A DNA stretch of 64,000 bases from NCBI RefSeq assembly GCF_014646335.1, contig NZ_BMNG01000001.1:300212-364211 (forward strand). Reading direction: 5' to 3'. Position numbers and translations under genes: made by a program. Under the pieces are notes generated by a model that saw only the letters and a list, made by a program, of their open reading frames with translations, did not search any database and had not been told where the DNA came from. Positions 8,545 through 17,118 of the stretch are shown piece after piece; positions within the stretch are counted from its first letter, which is position 1; every line of letters begins with the position of its first letter. Origin of the DNA: Streptomyces lasiicapitis. GTDB lineage: Bacteria > Actinomycetota > Actinomycetes > Streptomycetales > Streptomycetaceae.

Positions 8545-9485
8545 GCCGCCTCCATCCAGATGTCGGCCAGGGACTCTTCGAGGTTGATGCGGGGCCGCCA
8601 GCCGAGCCGGTCGCGCGCGGTGCGCACGTCGGCCTGCTGCCAGCTGCCGCAGCCGTCGGGGTAGGGGTACGCGGTCGGTCCCACGTGGTCGGGGTCGGCG
8701 CGGGGGTGGCCGATGGCGGGCCGCAGGGACTGCTGGTCGAGCTCGTGCAGCGCGCCGCCGTAGCCCGCGACACGTGCGAGCACGGCCGCCGCGTCCCGCA
8801 GCCGCACGGCGCGCCCGGAGCCGATGTTGACGACGCCCTGGGCCGCGGAGAGCGAGGCGGCGTGCACGGCGCGGGCGATGTCGCGCACGTCGATGAAGTC
8901 CCGCTGGACGCCGAGTCCGCCGAGTTTGAGCTCGCCGTCGCCGGACTGCATGGCGCGCCGCATGGCTTCGGCGAGGCGGCCGAGGGGCGATCCCGCGGGG
9001 GTGCCGGGGCCCGCGGGCGAGAACACCCGCAGGACGACGGCGTCGAGGCCGGAGCCGAGGACGAGTTCGGTGGCGGCGAGCTTGCTGACGCCGTACGGCC
9101 CGCCGGGGCGTGGCACGGCGTCCTCGGCCGTGGACGATCCCGGCTGGCTGGGGCCGTATTCGGCGCCGCAGCCGAGCTGCACCAGGCGGGCGCCGCAGCC
9201 GCTGCGGCGCAGGGCCTCGCAGACGGTGGCGACGGCGACGGTGTTGTGCCGGGTCAGTTCGCGGGCGCCGCCGCGCGTGGCGCCCGCGCAGTTGATGACG
9301 ACGCCCGGGTGCACGGCGTCCAGGAAGCGGGTGAGCGCGCCGGGGCTGCCGCTCGCGAGGTCGAACCGCACGTCCGAGTCGTCGCCCCGGCCGAGTGCGG
9401 TGAGCTGCACGGCCGGGTCGGCGAGCAGCCGGTCGGCCACGAAGCGGCCGAGGTATCCGTTGGCTCCGATCAGCAGCACCCTCAT
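8532..9485 (-). CDS. NAD-dependent sugar epimerase/dehydratase
   Basis: This 317-residue extended short-chain dehydrogenase carries the N-terminal NAD loop GANGYLGRF and the pair YGVSK (Tyr/Lys) of nucleotide-sugar epimerases and dehydratases. It probably makes an activated sugar, such as UDP-Gal or UDP-GalNAc, for the nearby glycosyltransferase; the exact substrate cannot be read. The ATG follows GGGAGG and overlaps the stop of a 15-codon ORF as ATGA, so expression may depend on translating that ORF. Downstream it overlaps the spherulin-4-like gene. Confidence 0.85.
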   Translation of the reverse strand: MRVLLIGANGYLGRFVADRLLADPAVQLTALGRGDDSDVRFDLASGSPGALTRFLDAVHPGVVINCAGATRGGARELTRHNTVAVATVCEALRRSGCGARLVQLGCGAEYGPSQPGSSTAEDAVPRPGGPYGVSKLAATELVLGSGLDAVVLRVFSPAGPGTPAGSPLGRLAEAMRRAMQSGDGELKLGGLGVQRDFIDVRDIARAVHAASLSAAQGVVNIGSGRAVRLRDAAAVLARVAGYGGALHELDQQSLRPAIGHPRADPDHVGPTAYPYPDGCGSWQQADVRTARDRLGWRPRINLEESLADIWMEAACRI

Positions 9486-9529
9486 CGGGCGCCTCCCGGG
9501 ACGGACGCTCGGAGGCTGGGGGTGGTCAT
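9482..9529 (-). CDS. 15-codon mini-ORF coupled to the epimerase gene
   Basis: A strong AAGGAG (9543-9538) sits 8 nt before an ATG at 9529. The ORF codes MTTPSLRASVPGGAR and its TGA shares bases with the epimerase ATG (ATGA). The peptide has no recognised family; its likely role is translational coupling or a leader. It could be a chance ORF, but ribosome site, spacing and overlap together argue against that. Confidence 0.5.
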   Translation of the reverse strand: MTTPSLRASVPGGAR

Positions 9530-9627
9530 CTGGGCTTCTCCTTCAGGGTGTTGCCGAGTTCAGGGCACTGGTGGTCTGGGGGCGGGGCGCGGGGCCCCGG
9601 GGCGGCCCTGTACTGCGGCCGCGCGTG

Positions 9628-9651
9628 GCGCCCCTGCCTGGGCAGGGGCGC
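9628..9651 (-). terminator. Hairpin downstream of the membrane-protein gene
   Basis: GCGCCCCTGC at 9628-9637 pairs perfectly with GCAGGGGCGC at 9642-9651 around a 4-nt loop. It lies in the 228-nt GC-rich gap between the membrane-protein gene and the mini-ORF. It may separate the glycosyltransferase unit from the epimerase unit or cause partial read-through. Confidence 0.6.
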
Positions 9652-9757
9652 GGGACGGTGTCGAGGGGCGCGCCGGGAAGGCGTCGCGCCGCTCGCGGTT
9701 GGTGGTGCGCTCCGGCGTGGCGGGGCGCACCGGGGCGACGGGGCGGGGGTAACGCGC

Positions 9758-11218
9758 TCACCGCGCACCACCCGGGGTCGCGTGAGCGGAGGTGCCGCCC
9801 GAGCCGGGTGCGGAGGTCCCGCCCAGGTCATGTGCGGTGGCGTGCGCGGAGGCACGGCCCAGGACGCGGATCGCGCGGACGAGGAGCACCACGGTCCCGG
9901 CGGCGCACGCGAGGGCGGCCACCGCTCCGGTGCCGCCCGCCTCGGCCAGGCGCTCGACGGGCGCCGCGAGGAATCCGCATCCCGGCAGCCGGCCCGCGAA
10001 CACCAGGGCCACCGCCGCGACTTGTGCCGCGCCGACCGTCGCGTAGACGAGGGCGGGGGCGCGCCGGGAGCCGTGGGTGCGGAGCATCCGGCCGAGCCAG
10101 AGGAGCGCGGCCAGCGCGCCCGCGCCGGTCAGGGTGAGGGCCGCGTCCGGTCCCGGCACCGGCAGGGCGCCCACGCCGATGAGCAGCGCGCCCACCGCGC
10201 ACGCGTACAGCGCGAAGACCGCGATCAGCAACGGCCGTACGGACGCGGCGAATTCGGCGAGTCCCCGGCTCGCGCCGAGCCGTCCGCCCGCCCGGACGGC
10301 GAAGAGCCGGGCACACCACAGCGCGGGCGCGACGGCACCCGCGAGGACGAGGGCGGCCGCGGCCGAGGGTGCCGCGGGCCCGTTCGCCGCGATCAGCCCG
10401 TCCGGGCCGACCAGGTCGTCCGGTCCGCCCGCGAGCGCGGCTCGCAGCAGCCCGTCGCCGAGCAGGGCGTACGCGAGCAGCCAGCACACCCACGCGCGCG
10501 TGAGCCGCCCTGCCGGGCGCGCGGCGCGCAGCGGGCCGTACCGCAGGGCAGCCCATCCGGCCGCGGCGACAGCGAGGGCGCCGCCGAGAGCCACCGCGAG
10601 GCGGGCGTGGCCGGCGGCCGGGCCGAGTCCGCCGATCGGGCCGAGTCCGGCGACCGCGAGGGCGCAGGTGGCGCCGGGAAGCAACGCCAACACCGCCCAT
10701 CCGCGCGGGACCTGGGCTCCGGTCTCGCCCCGGACGTCACCGGTGGCGTCGGCCAGGGCGTCCCACTCCGCGCTGTCCTGCGGCGCACGCGCGTACATCT
10801 CCTCCGCGAGCGCGAACACGTCGCGGTGCCGGAACCGCGCGGCCGTGCGGTCGGTGACTCCGTGCGCCTCCAGGCCCGCCGCGATCTCCAGCGGGTCGAC
10901 GGCGCGCTCGCAGAGGTCGCGGTGGCGGTGCATGAGGGCCTTGACGGGGTCGGCGGGGCCGCGGCGGGGGGTGGTGGTGGAGGTGCATTCGGAGGCCGCT
11001 GCGGGGGTGTGTCCCGAAGTGGCTGTGGAGGTACGTCCCGAGGCGGCCGTGGGAGTACGTTCGGAGGCTGCTTCGGTCGTACGTCGCGAAGTTGCCGCTT
11101 CCGCAGGGGCGCCCCCGACCTCGGCCCCGGTCACCAACCCCTCCGACCGCGCGTCCCAGCCCTCCGCGCCCTCGGGTGCCCGCGGCACGTCCACCGATCG
11201 TTCCGGCCGAGCCGTCAT
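9758..11218 (-). CDS. Multi-pass membrane protein of the polysaccharide locus
   Basis: The protein is 486 residues. Its N-terminal 100 residues are variable and Thr/Ala-rich, followed by a soluble conserved stretch (GLEAHGVTDRTAARFRHRD, then FALAEEMYARAP). After that come about ten hydrophobic helices to residue 450 and a Gly/Ser/Thr tail. The start at 11218 is chosen because its ATG overlaps the TGA of the glycosyltransferase (ATGA). No transporter signature is visible. Position suggests it exports or anchors the polymer made by the PelF-type enzyme, in the place PelG fills elsewhere, but I see no clear PelG similarity. Treat the function as unknown. Confidence 0.7.
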   Translation of the reverse strand: MTARPERSVDVPRAPEGAEGWDARSEGLVTGAEVGGAPAEAATSRRTTEAASERTPTAASGRTSTATSGHTPAAASECTSTTTPRRGPADPVKALMHRHRDLCERAVDPLEIAAGLEAHGVTDRTAARFRHRDVFALAEEMYARAPQDSAEWDALADATGDVRGETGAQVPRGWAVLALLPGATCALAVAGLGPIGGLGPAAGHARLAVALGGALAVAAAGWAALRYGPLRAARPAGRLTRAWVCWLLAYALLGDGLLRAALAGGPDDLVGPDGLIAANGPAAPSAAAALVLAGAVAPALWCARLFAVRAGGRLGASRGLAEFAASVRPLLIAVFALYACAVGALLIGVGALPVPGPDAALTLTGAGALAALLWLGRMLRTHGSRRAPALVYATVGAAQVAAVALVFAGRLPGCGFLAAPVERLAEAGGTGAVAALACAAGTVVLLVRAIRVLGRASAHATAHDLGGTSAPGSGGTSAHATPGGAR

Positions 11219-13092
11219 GACAACGCCTCCCTCAGGCCGAGGCCCAACCCGGGGCGTTTGCCGCCCTGTTGGCGTGCGGCGGCGGCCCAGCTCGGCGCGG
11301 GGGCGGGCGTGGCCGTGGACGCGGGCACATCGGAAACCCCGCCCGCACCGGACAGCCCCGAAACCCCGGACTCGCCCCCGCCGGCCCCCGTCCCGCCCCG
11401 AGCCGCCCACCGCCCCGGCACATACGCCTCGGCCGGGTGCGCGAACGGCACCGGCTCGCCCGCCTCGTTCAGGGCCTCCCGCCGGACCGGGCAGTGCGAG
11501 ACGATCTCCAGGTAAATGCCGTTAAATGCTGCGATGTTCTGCTCGACCGTGAAGAGTTCGAGTGCGCGTGCCCGTGCCGCGGCCCCCAGGCGCGCGCGGC
11601 GCTCGGGGTCGCGCAGGAGCGCCACGCATGCCTGCGCGAGCGCCCGCGGATTGCGCGGCGGGACCACGAGCCCGGTGCCGCCGATGACCTCCACCACGGC
11701 GCCGACGTCCGTGGAGACGGTCGCGCGGCCGCAGAGCATCGCCTCGATCACGCTGATGGGGAAGCCCTCGACGACGCTGGACAGGACGACCACGCCGCCC
11801 GCCGCGTACGCGTCCGGGAGGTCGGGCACCTCCGGGCCGCCGATCTCCTCGAAGGAGACCGGGTTGTCGCCGACGGCGTGCGCGCCGTCGGCCTCGTCGG
11901 GGAAGAGCTGCGCGGCGAGCGCCCTGCAGTGGTCGAGGTAGGCCGCCTCCTCCGGGCCTTCGGCGAGCGCGCCCGCGATGCGCAGGCGGGCCTTGGGCTC
12001 CTCCTTGCGGACCTCGGCGAAGGCGTGCAGGAGCGAGATCAGGTCCTTCGCGGGCTCGACCCGGCCGACCCAGATCAGGGTCTGCGGCTCCCCCGCGTCC
12101 TCCCGCTCGCCGACCTCGCCGAAGCGTCCCGCGGGCAGGCCCGGGTAGACCGTGCGCAGCTTCGCGCGGTCGGCGCCGCACCGTTCCTGCCAGCGGCGCG
12201 CGTGCGCGTTGCCGGGCGTGATGACGGTGGCCCGGCCGTACACCTCGGTGGCGAGCCGGCCGTGGAACGCGGCGAGCAGCGCCCGCGCGGGCGCGCCGAG
12301 CCCCGGCTCACCACCCGCACGCGCACCCGAACCCGCCGCACCCGAACCCGCACCGGCCGCACCGGCCGCACCCGCCCCGAGCACACCCGCCGAACCAGCC
12401 CCAGCCCCAGCCCCAGCCAAATAGTGCGCCCGCAACTGCACCCCATACTCGGTGACCAGCAACGGCACCCCCGCGAAGTGCTTGGCCAGCAACCCCGGCA
12501 GCGCGGCACCGCCACCCGCCGTGGCGTGGCAGAGGTCGACCGCGCCCAGCTCGTCGTCCCCGTACCAGTCCAGGGACAGCGGCCGCAGCACCCGCTCCAA
12601 CTCGGCGGCGACGGCCAGCAGATCGGGCACGCGGGCGGCGCGCACGGCACGCGGCGCGCCGGGCGCGCGGCAGGCGCTCTCCAGGGCGCGCACGGCGGCC
12701 TCGGAGCGCAGGGCGCCGATCAGGCCGCCCGACTCACGGGCGAGTTCGGCGAGCCCGTACAGAGCGCTGCCGAAACGGTCCGCCAACTGGCCGGAGTCAT
12801 CCGCCCCGGCACACACGACCCCCGCCAGCTCCCCGAAACACTCGACGAACCTCCGCCGCACCCGCCGGCCGAGGCCGAGACCACCCCCCGCCCCCCAGAG
12901 CGAAGCGCTCCGCACCCGCCGCACCTGCGCCGGCAGCTCCACCCACCCCCGCGCCTCCTGCCGCTCACTGCGGCTCAGCGCGTACACGTCGAATTCGTGC
13001 TGCCCGAGCCCGCGCACGAGCCGGTCGCACCAGAGCCTGGCCTCACCGTCCACATACGGATAGCCACCCTCCGTAAGCAGTCCAATGCGCAC
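11215..13092 (-). CDS. PelF-type GT4 glycosyltransferase (DUF3492)
   Basis: The 625-residue enzyme begins RIGLLTEGGYPYVDGEARLW, the signature start of the DUF3492/PelF family, which builds the Pel polysaccharide from UDP-sugars in the cytoplasm. The C-terminal half has the GT4 donor-site motifs WVGRVEPAKD and EGFPISVIEAM (E-x7-E), then VPPRNP. A GTG at 13092 preceded by GGGGG is the best start; the ORF extends upstream without family similarity. A Gly/Ala-rich insert of about 35 residues (DNA near 12310-12420) interrupts the middle and is not expected in PelF. The gene is translationally coupled to the membrane protein after it. Confidence 0.88.
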   Translation of the reverse strand: MRIGLLTEGGYPYVDGEARLWCDRLVRGLGQHEFDVYALSRSERQEARGWVELPAQVRRVRSASLWGAGGGLGLGRRVRRRFVECFGELAGVVCAGADDSGQLADRFGSALYGLAELARESGGLIGALRSEAAVRALESACRAPGAPRAVRAARVPDLLAVAAELERVLRPLSLDWYGDDELGAVDLCHATAGGGAALPGLLAKHFAGVPLLVTEYGVQLRAHYLAGAGAGAGSAGVLGAGAAGAAGAGSGAAGSGARAGGEPGLGAPARALLAAFHGRLATEVYGRATVITPGNAHARRWQERCGADRAKLRTVYPGLPAGRFGEVGEREDAGEPQTLIWVGRVEPAKDLISLLHAFAEVRKEEPKARLRIAGALAEGPEEAAYLDHCRALAAQLFPDEADGAHAVGDNPVSFEEIGGPEVPDLPDAYAAGGVVVLSSVVEGFPISVIEAMLCGRATVSTDVGAVVEVIGGTGLVVPPRNPRALAQACVALLRDPERRARLGAAARARALELFTVEQNIAAFNGIYLEIVSHCPVRREALNEAGEPVPFAHPAEAYVPGRWAARGGTGAGGGESGVSGLSGAGGVSDVPASTATPAPAPSWAAAARQQGGKRPGLGLGLREALS

Positions 13093-13337
13093 GCGTGCAC
13101 CCCCGATCTCCCATATGGGGAGCCGCCGTTGGACCGACGGCTCGCAGCGGGACGAACGTATGCGGACATGACGGTGGCGCGACGGACGGTTGTCCATCGC
13201 GCCACCAGAAGGGGTGAAGAGCCGTAACTTTCCCGCGCCGGTCGCGTTCCGTCGCGCTATAGCAGGCCCAGGTCAGGCCGATAGCACCGCAAATGCCACG
13301 TCAACATCCAAGAGGGATCCGACGTCGTGACGCAACG

Positions 13338-15011
13338 TCACGCTGCGGCCAGCTCCTTGCCCGCCGCTCCGGACGCGCCCGGAGAAATGGCCCGCCGCGC
13401 CGTGCGCCGCGCCGCCGCGGCCGCCGGATCAAGGGCGGGCACGGCCGCGAGCAACTGCCGCGTGTACGGGTCCTGCGGCGAGCCGTACACCTCGTCCACG
13501 GAGCCGTACTCGACGATCCGCCCGCGCCGCATCACCGCGACCCGGTCGCTGACCTGACGTACCACCGCCAGATCGTGCGCCACGAAGACGAGCGCGAGCC
13601 CCAATTCCCGCTGGAGCTCGGCCAGCAGGGCCGTGACCTGCGCCTGTGTGGTGACGTCGAGGGCGGAGACCGGCTCGTCGCAGACGATCAGGCGGGGCTC
13701 GGCGGCGAGTGCCCGCGCGATGCCGACGCGCTGGCGCTGGCCGCCGCTGAACTCGTGCGGGTAGCGGCCGTAGTGCGCCGGGTCGAGGCCGACGCGCTCC
13801 ATGAGGTCCCGTACGCGGGTGCGGATCGCGTTCTCGTCGCGGTCGCCCCGCGCACGCAGCGGATCGGCGATCGACTCGCCCACCGAGCGCCGCGGGTTGA
13901 GCGACGAGACGGGGTCCTGGAACACCATCTGCACCCCCGGCACGACACCCTTGCCGGACTTCTCCGCACCCCCGTGGCGGAGCAGTCCGGCCGTCGGCTC
14001 CAGGAGCCCGACGAGCATCCGGCCGAGGGTGGTCTTGCCGCTGCCGCTCTCGCCGACGATGCCGAGCGTCTCGCCGCGCCGCACGCTGAGCGAGACCCCG
14101 TCGACGGCGGCGAAGGCCCCCCTGCCGCGCCCGAACTCGCGCCGCAGCCCCTCGGCCTCGACCACGACGTCGCCCAGGTCGCCGGGGCGCTCCTCGCGGG
14201 CGGCGTCCACCCGGGGCACGGCACTCAGGAGCTGTCGGGTGTACGCCTCCCGCGGCGCCGCCAGGACATCGGCGACGCCGCCGCTCTCGACGACGCGACC
14301 GTGCCGCATGACGAGCACGTCGTCGATGCTCTCCGCCGCGACACCCACGTCGTGGGTGACCAGGAGCAGACCCATGCCGGTCTCCTCGCGCAGCTCGTGC
14401 AGCAGGTCGAGGATCTGCGCCTGCACGGTCACGTCCAGGGCGGTCGTCGGCTCGTCGGCGACGATCAGCTGCGGCTCGCAGGCGAGCGCCATGGCGATCA
14501 GGGCGCGCTGGCGCATGCCGCCGCTGAACTCGTGCGGGCGCGAGCGGGCGCGGCGGGCCGCGTCGGGGATGCCGACGCGGTCGAGCACCTCGGCGGCCCG
14601 GGCCCGTGCGGCGCGCCGGGAGGCCTTGGAGTGCGTCCGGTACACCTCGGCGATCTGGTCGCCCACCGCGTAGTACGGGTCGAGGGAGGACAGCGGGTCC
14701 TGGAAGACCATCGCGGCGACCGGGCCGCGAAGCCGCCGCAGTTCGGCGTCCGTGGCCGCGCCGACGTCGGTGCCGCCGACGCGTACGGAGCCCGTGACGC
14801 GGGCGCCCGTGCCCCGGTGGAGCCCGAGCAGCGCGGACGCGACGGTCGACTTGCCGGATCCCGACTCGCCGACGAGGCCGAGGGCCCCGCCGCGCTCCAG
14901 CGTGAAGGAGACCGAGTCCACGGCGCGCACGTCGCCGAACTCGACGCTCAGGTCGTCCACTTGGACAAGACCTTGGACAAGACCTTGTTCGAGACTCTGG
15001 TCGGGGCTCAT
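13338..15011 (-). CDS. Oligopeptide ABC transporter, fused double ATPase (DppD-DppF type)
   Basis: The 557-residue protein joins two ATP-binding subunits of a dipeptide/oligopeptide importer. Each half has Walker A (GESGSGKST and GESGSGKTT), a signature loop (FSGGMRQR and FSGGQRQR) and Walker B ending in DEP, plus the Opp-specific C-terminal extensions near YTRQLLSAVP and YTRQLLAAVP. It powers uptake through the two permeases encoded just before it. The ATG overlaps the upstream permease stop (ATGA). Near the start, a 12-nt perfect tandem duplication gives QGLVQGLVQ. The palindrome CGTGACG-N3-CGTCACG covers the stop codon and could serve as terminator. Confidence 0.93.
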   Translation of the reverse strand: MSPDQSLEQGLVQGLVQVDDLSVEFGDVRAVDSVSFTLERGGALGLVGESGSGKSTVASALLGLHRGTGARVTGSVRVGGTDVGAATDAELRRLRGPVAAMVFQDPLSSLDPYYAVGDQIAEVYRTHSKASRRAARARAAEVLDRVGIPDAARRARSRPHEFSGGMRQRALIAMALACEPQLIVADEPTTALDVTVQAQILDLLHELREETGMGLLLVTHDVGVAAESIDDVLVMRHGRVVESGGVADVLAAPREAYTRQLLSAVPRVDAAREERPGDLGDVVVEAEGLRREFGRGRGAFAAVDGVSLSVRRGETLGIVGESGSGKTTLGRMLVGLLEPTAGLLRHGGAEKSGKGVVPGVQMVFQDPVSSLNPRRSVGESIADPLRARGDRDENAIRTRVRDLMERVGLDPAHYGRYPHEFSGGQRQRVGIARALAAEPRLIVCDEPVSALDVTTQAQVTALLAELQRELGLALVFVAHDLAVVRQVSDRVAVMRRGRIVEYGSVDEVYGSPQDPYTRQLLAAVPALDPAAAAARRTARRAISPGASGAAGKELAAA

Positions 15012-16090
15012 GACAGCACCACCCGTCGGTCGGCCACCGCGTACAGCACATCCGCGACGGCGTTGGCGAGGACCACGAAGAAGCCGGTGACCATGACCAT
15101 GCCGACGACCACCGGCAGGTCGACGACCCGGACCGCCTGCACGAGTTCGCGCCCGAGCCCGGGGAGGCCGAACAGCGTCTCGGTGAGCAGGGCGCCGCCG
15201 AACATCGACCCGAAGTCGTTGGCGCTGAGCGCGATCACGGGGGCGAGCGCGCCGCGCAGGGCGTGCCGCCCGACGATGGACCGCTCCTTGACGCCGTACG
15301 CGCGGAAGGTGCGCACATGGTCCTCGGCGAGCGTCTCCAGCATCGAGGCGCGCGTCAGGCGGGCGTACTTGGCGGCTTCGATGAGCGCGAGCGACACCCA
15401 GGGCAGGAGCAGGTTCCACGCCCACTGCTGCGGATCCTCGGTGAACGGCACGTACTGCGGGAACGGCAGCCACTGCAACTGGCCGCAGATCAGGATCATC
15501 AGGATCAGACCGATGACGAACACGGGCGTGGCCGTGCCCGCGAGGGTGACGCCGGTCAGGATCCGCTCGGTGGCGCGGCCGCGTCGCCAGGCGGAGAGCA
15601 CGCCGGTGCCGACGCCGAGGATCAGCCACAGCACCATCGCGCCGATCGCGAGCGATCCTGTGACCGGCACCTTGTTCAGGATCAGCTCGGTGACCTGCTG
15701 GTCGGTCTGGTACGACAGGCCGAGGCAGGGCGCGTCGCAGTGCAGCACGCCGGTGCCGGTCGAGTAGTCGTGGCCGGCGAAGATGCCGCTCAGGAAGTCC
15801 AGGTACCGCGTGTGGATCGGGTCGTCGAGCTTCAACTGCTCGGAGACCTGCTGCACTTGGGCCGGCGAGCAGCGCGGGCCGCAGGTGATCTGGGCGACGT
15901 CGCCGGGCGCCACGTAGAAGACGGCGTAGATGACGACGGACAGCACGAAGAGGGTGACGACGGCACCGAGGGCGCGGCGTACGACGAACCCGGTGAAGCC
16001 GCCACCGAGCAGACCGCCGAATCCGCCGGTGAGCCTACGAGCCTTGGTGGCCACAGAGGTGGCCGCGGAAGCGGACGCAGTCGTGGTCAT
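15008..16090 (-). CDS. Oligopeptide ABC transporter permease, DppB type
   Basis: The 360-residue membrane protein starts its family region at FVVRRALGAVVTLFVLSVV, typical of DppB/OppB, and has the binding-protein-dependent transport loop EAAKYARLTRASMLE near residue 240. About six helices form one half of the pore. The ATG at 16090 overlaps the TGA of the DppC-type gene (ATGA). A large external loop contains two Cys (CGPRCSP), which is not unusual for the family. Confidence 0.92.
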   Translation of the reverse strand: MTTTASASAATSVATKARRLTGGFGGLLGGGFTGFVVRRALGAVVTLFVLSVVIYAVFYVAPGDVAQITCGPRCSPAQVQQVSEQLKLDDPIHTRYLDFLSGIFAGHDYSTGTGVLHCDAPCLGLSYQTDQQVTELILNKVPVTGSLAIGAMVLWLILGVGTGVLSAWRRGRATERILTGVTLAGTATPVFVIGLILMILICGQLQWLPFPQYVPFTEDPQQWAWNLLLPWVSLALIEAAKYARLTRASMLETLAEDHVRTFRAYGVKERSIVGRHALRGALAPVIALSANDFGSMFGGALLTETLFGLPGLGRELVQAVRVVDLPVVVGMVMVTGFFVVLANAVADVLYAVADRRVVLS

Positions 16091-17085
16091 GAGCCCCCCT
16101 CCCGCTTCCGGCCGGTGCCGATCCGCAGCCGCGACGCCGCCCGCGGATCGAGCGCGGTGCGCACCCCGTCGCCGAGGACGGTCAGCGCGAGCACGGTCAC
16201 GAACAGCGCGGCGGCGGGCAGCAGCAGGTACTGCGGGGCCGCCTGGTACCAGACGTCGGCCGAGGTCAGCATCTGTCCCCAGGACGCGGTGGGCGGCTTC
16301 ACGCCGACGCCGAGGAAGGACAGGGCCGCCTCGACGGTGATGTTGGTGGGGACGAGCAGTGCCGCGTACGTGATGACGGGCGCGGCGAGCGCGGGCAGCA
16401 GCTCGCGGCGCGCGATCCGCACCCCGCCCCAGCCACTGAGCCGGGCCGCCGCCACATGGTCGAGCGACTTCAGAGAGATGGTCCCGGCGCGCACGATCTT
16501 CGCGACGCCGCCCCACTGTATGAAGCCGACGACCAGGGCGACGAGCACCGGCCTCGGGACACTGCTCGGTATGACGGCGAGCAGCGCGAGGGCGAAGACC
16601 ATCAGGGGCAGCGCCACCATGACGTCGGTGGCGCGGCTGAGCGTCTGGTCGAGCCAGCGCCCGCCGAGCCCGCTGGCGAGCCCGACGGCGACGCCGAGGA
16701 CGATCTGCAGCAGCGTGGCCGCGAGGGCGACACCCAGGGAGACGCGTGCTCCGTAGACGAGCCGTGCGAACAGGTCGCGTCCGGTCTGCGGTTCGACGCC
16801 GAGCCAGTGGTCGGCGCTGATGCCGCCGAATGAGCCGACGGGCACGCCGCCGCGCGCGGAGTCGACGAGACCGGGGTGGTACGAGGTGGGGTCCTGGCCC
16901 TCCAGGGCGGTGAGCAGGGGCGCGGCGAGCGCGACCAGGACGAGCAGCGCGACGACGGCTGCCGCGACGAGGGCGGCGCGCTGTGTGCGCAGCCGCCGCC
17001 AGAACTGACGGGCTCCGGAGGCGGGGACGGGCGCCTTCGTGGCACCCGCCCCCGGTGTCTCCGAGGCCAACAGGGCCTCACTCAT
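16087..17085 (-). CDS. Oligopeptide ABC transporter permease, DppC type
   Basis: The 332-residue permease has the OppC N-terminal segment (FWRRLRTQRAALVAAAVVAL) and the DppC landmark HWLGVEPQTGRDLFARLVYG near residue 100, followed by the permease core. It pairs with the DppB-type subunit to form the channel. Gene order is binding protein, C, B, fused ATPase, whereas B before C is more common. It is 33 nt after the binding-protein gene and overlaps the next gene by four bases. Confidence 0.92.
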   Translation of the reverse strand: MSEALLASETPGAGATKAPVPASGARQFWRRLRTQRAALVAAAVVALLVLVALAAPLLTALEGQDPTSYHPGLVDSARGGVPVGSFGGISADHWLGVEPQTGRDLFARLVYGARVSLGVALAATLLQIVLGVAVGLASGLGGRWLDQTLSRATDVMVALPLMVFALALLAVIPSSVPRPVLVALVVGFIQWGGVAKIVRAGTISLKSLDHVAAARLSGWGGVRIARRELLPALAAPVITYAALLVPTNITVEAALSFLGVGVKPPTASWGQMLTSADVWYQAAPQYLLLPAAALFVTVLALTVLGDGVRTALDPRAASRLRIGTGRKREGGS

Positions 17086-17118
17086 GACAGATTGACCTGA
17101 ATCCGTGCTTCGTCCGCG

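Noticed and set aside
9758..11218. PelG homologue
   Set aside because: Length and many helices fit loosely but I see no PelG-specific sequence; left as unknown membrane protein.
13293..15767. 824-codon ORF on the plus strand opposite the ABC ATPase and permease
   Set aside because: It is the antisense shadow of clearly recognisable ATPase and permease genes; its translation is rich in Arg/Gly/Ala/His with no domain.
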